A program made the position numbers and the translations under genes. Below are positions 63,830 to 64,000 of a stretch of DNA of 64,000 nt, in pieces. Under the pieces are notes generated by a model, which saw nothing but the letters and a program-made list of their open reading frames with translations, was not told the origin of the DNA and did not search any database. The first letter of the stretch is position 1, and each line of letters starts with the position of its first letter. The stretch is from Perognathus longimembris pacificus (taxonomy: Eukaryota; Chordata; Mammalia; Rodentia; Heteromyidae): NCBI RefSeq assembly GCF_023159225.1, contig NC_063174.1, positions 42,772,191 to 42,836,190 on the forward strand, written 5' to 3'.

Positions 63830-64000
63830 CGGGGTCCGGGGGTATACCTGGGATCAACCAGGATCCGTAATTGGACTGTTGTTCTTTCATTTTACCACGT
63901 CGCAGCGTGCAGATTATAGACACCACATGCTATAGATTTCCTGTCAGAGCTCATGAATCAAGCCCTACTGTCTTATTTACTGCTGCTAGCGGCTGTGAAT
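63830..64000. promoter_or_regulatory. Candidate conserved regulatory block, cut by window end
   Basis: Repeat-free with CpGs ('gatccgtaattggac', 'ccacgtcgcagcgtgc') and 'cttatttactgctgctagcgg'. It continues past the window, so its extent is unknown. Confidence 0.35.

Overview
This window looks like non-coding nuclear DNA from a rodent, most likely a geomyoid (pocket mouse, kangaroo rat or pocket gopher). The evidence is the repeat content. More than 40 short interspersed elements (SINEs) belong to two related families that share one tRNA-like 3' half. Family A has a 7SL/B1-like head joined to that half. Family B has an ID-like tRNA head joined to the same half. This build matches what I know of B1-dID and IDL-Geo type SINEs of squirrel-related and geomyoid rodents. 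The genus is inferred, not shown.

I found no protein-coding gene, tRNA gene, rRNA gene or CRISPR array that I can support. The longest open frames (up to about 194 codons) lie on old repeats or GC-rich sequence, overlap open frames on the other strand, and match no protein I recognise. The window is probably part of a long intron or an intergenic region.

Layout. 1-9.2 kb: mostly unique DNA with a CpG-retaining, TAAT-rich block at 5.4-5.8 kb, an old MaLR-type LTR and a MIR. 9.2-14.5 kb: dense SINEs with broken L1 pieces. 14.5-19 kb: unique DNA with two conserved-looking blocks. 19-22 kb: an L1 ORF2 3' remnant carrying a SINE with a clear target-site duplication, then a SINE nested in a SINE. 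22-30 kb: mixed DNA with an L1 3' end, a triple DR1 nuclear-receptor motif and, at 29.0-29.2 kb, a possible muscle-type promoter with first exon and splice donor. 30-36 kb: AT-rich blocks resembling developmental enhancers. 36-47 kb: SINEs and microsatellites, many of them grown from SINE tails. 47-57 kb: several enhancer-like blocks, a CTCF-like site and a short perfect palindrome. 57-64 kb: a four-half-site DR1 array, an L1 on the minus strand, a well-preserved solo LTR with a 5-bp target-site duplication, and a last enhancer-like block cut by the window end.

No multi-gene system is present. The best leads are regulatory: the two DR1 arrays, the MEF2/E-box/TATA promoter candidate, and a set of homeodomain-site-rich blocks suggesting the neighbourhood of a developmental gene. 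Conservation could not be measured here, so those blocks are judged only by base composition and motif content.
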